A stretch of DNA of 64,000 nt from JALORV01 sp963707445. GTDB taxonomy: Bacteria; Pseudomonadota; Gammaproteobacteria; Burkholderiales; Burkholderiaceae_F. The stretch is taken from contig CAVPPW010000002.1 of the NCBI GenBank assembly GCA_963707445.1, positions 1 to 64,000 of the forward strand, read 5' to 3'. Shown one piece after another: positions 63,970-64,000 of this stretch. Numbering within the stretch: position 1 is the stretch's first letter; each line of letters opens with the position of its first letter. The notes beneath the pieces were generated by a model. The model made no database searches, had not been told where the DNA came from, and was given only the letters and a program-made list of their open reading frames with translations. Position numbers and translations under genes: made by a program.

Positions 63970-64000
63970 ATGGGCAAAGGCAGGCTGGAAGCATTCAGCG
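63970..64000 (+). CDS. Start of a possible TMEM175/DUF1211-family channel gene (partial)
   Basis: Only ten codons are in the window: MGKGRLEAFS, preceded by ggag at a good distance. The R-x-E-A-F-S motif at the N-terminus is the hallmark of TMEM175-like potassium channels, where it continues with DGV. The stretch 63806-63969 upstream shows no gene. The call is tentative because of the short length. Confidence 0.4.
   Translation, partial: MGKGRLEAFS

Overview
The window is GC-rich and looks betaproteobacterial, probably Burkholderiales-like. The evidence is a 6S RNA next to zapA and a ZapB-like gene, bamE divergent from fur, lgt head to head with ilvD, a Bug/TctC solute-binding protein, a small Trp-rich protein and a c-551-type cytochrome. 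No tRNA, rRNA, CRISPR array, transposase or phage gene was seen.

The layout is dominated by a giant inverted duplication. Bases 799-24062 (left arm) and about 24066-48015 (right arm) carry the same 26 or so genes, plus a cobalamin riboswitch and 6S RNA, in mirror order around a turn-round point near 24063 inside proC. Reading outward from the centre, each arm holds proC, ubiA, ugpB-A-E-C, fur, bamE, dapB, exbB, exbD, btuF, a lipoprotein gene, a ParA-like ATPase gene, btuD-C-B, the riboswitch, a ZapB-like gene, zapA, 6S RNA, an EVE-domain gene, a TauE/SafE gene, a Crp/Fnr regulator, a Sel1-type gene, a GrpB-family gene, a malonyl-CoA synthetase gene, methylmalonyl-CoA mutase and meaB. Most left-arm genes are broken by one- or two-base indels and two are largely deleted. 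Most right-arm genes are intact. The arms differ mainly at third codon positions and range from near identity (ugpA) to clearly diverged (btuB), so they are not two readings of one molecule. They behave like orthologous regions of two related genomes, or an old duplication kept under selection. The indels look like uncorrected sequence errors. A chimeric assembly is the simplest explanation, and spanning reads would decide it.

Bases 1-798 hold an unbroken piece of a different, lower-GC pccB lineage fused into the middle of the left meaB, which is a second chimeric-looking junction.

Bases 48016-64000 are single copy. Propionyl-CoA carboxylase (pccB, pccA) and a probable methylmalonyl-CoA epimerase complete the propionyl-CoA to succinyl-CoA route begun by the mutase and MeaB. 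Then come tctC, lgt, ilvD, a structured inverted-repeat element, a Trp-rich membrane protein gene, a cytochrome c gene, dadA, the branched-chain amino-acid transporter livKHMGF, and the start of a possible TMEM175-like channel gene.

Functionally the window links propionate and branched-chain amino-acid catabolism to its cofactor supply. The mutase needs adenosylcobalamin. The same locus carries a B12-sensing riboswitch, the outer-membrane receptor BtuB, the BtuCD/BtuF transporter and ExbB/ExbD energisers. LivKHMGF could supply valine and isoleucine as propionyl-CoA precursors.
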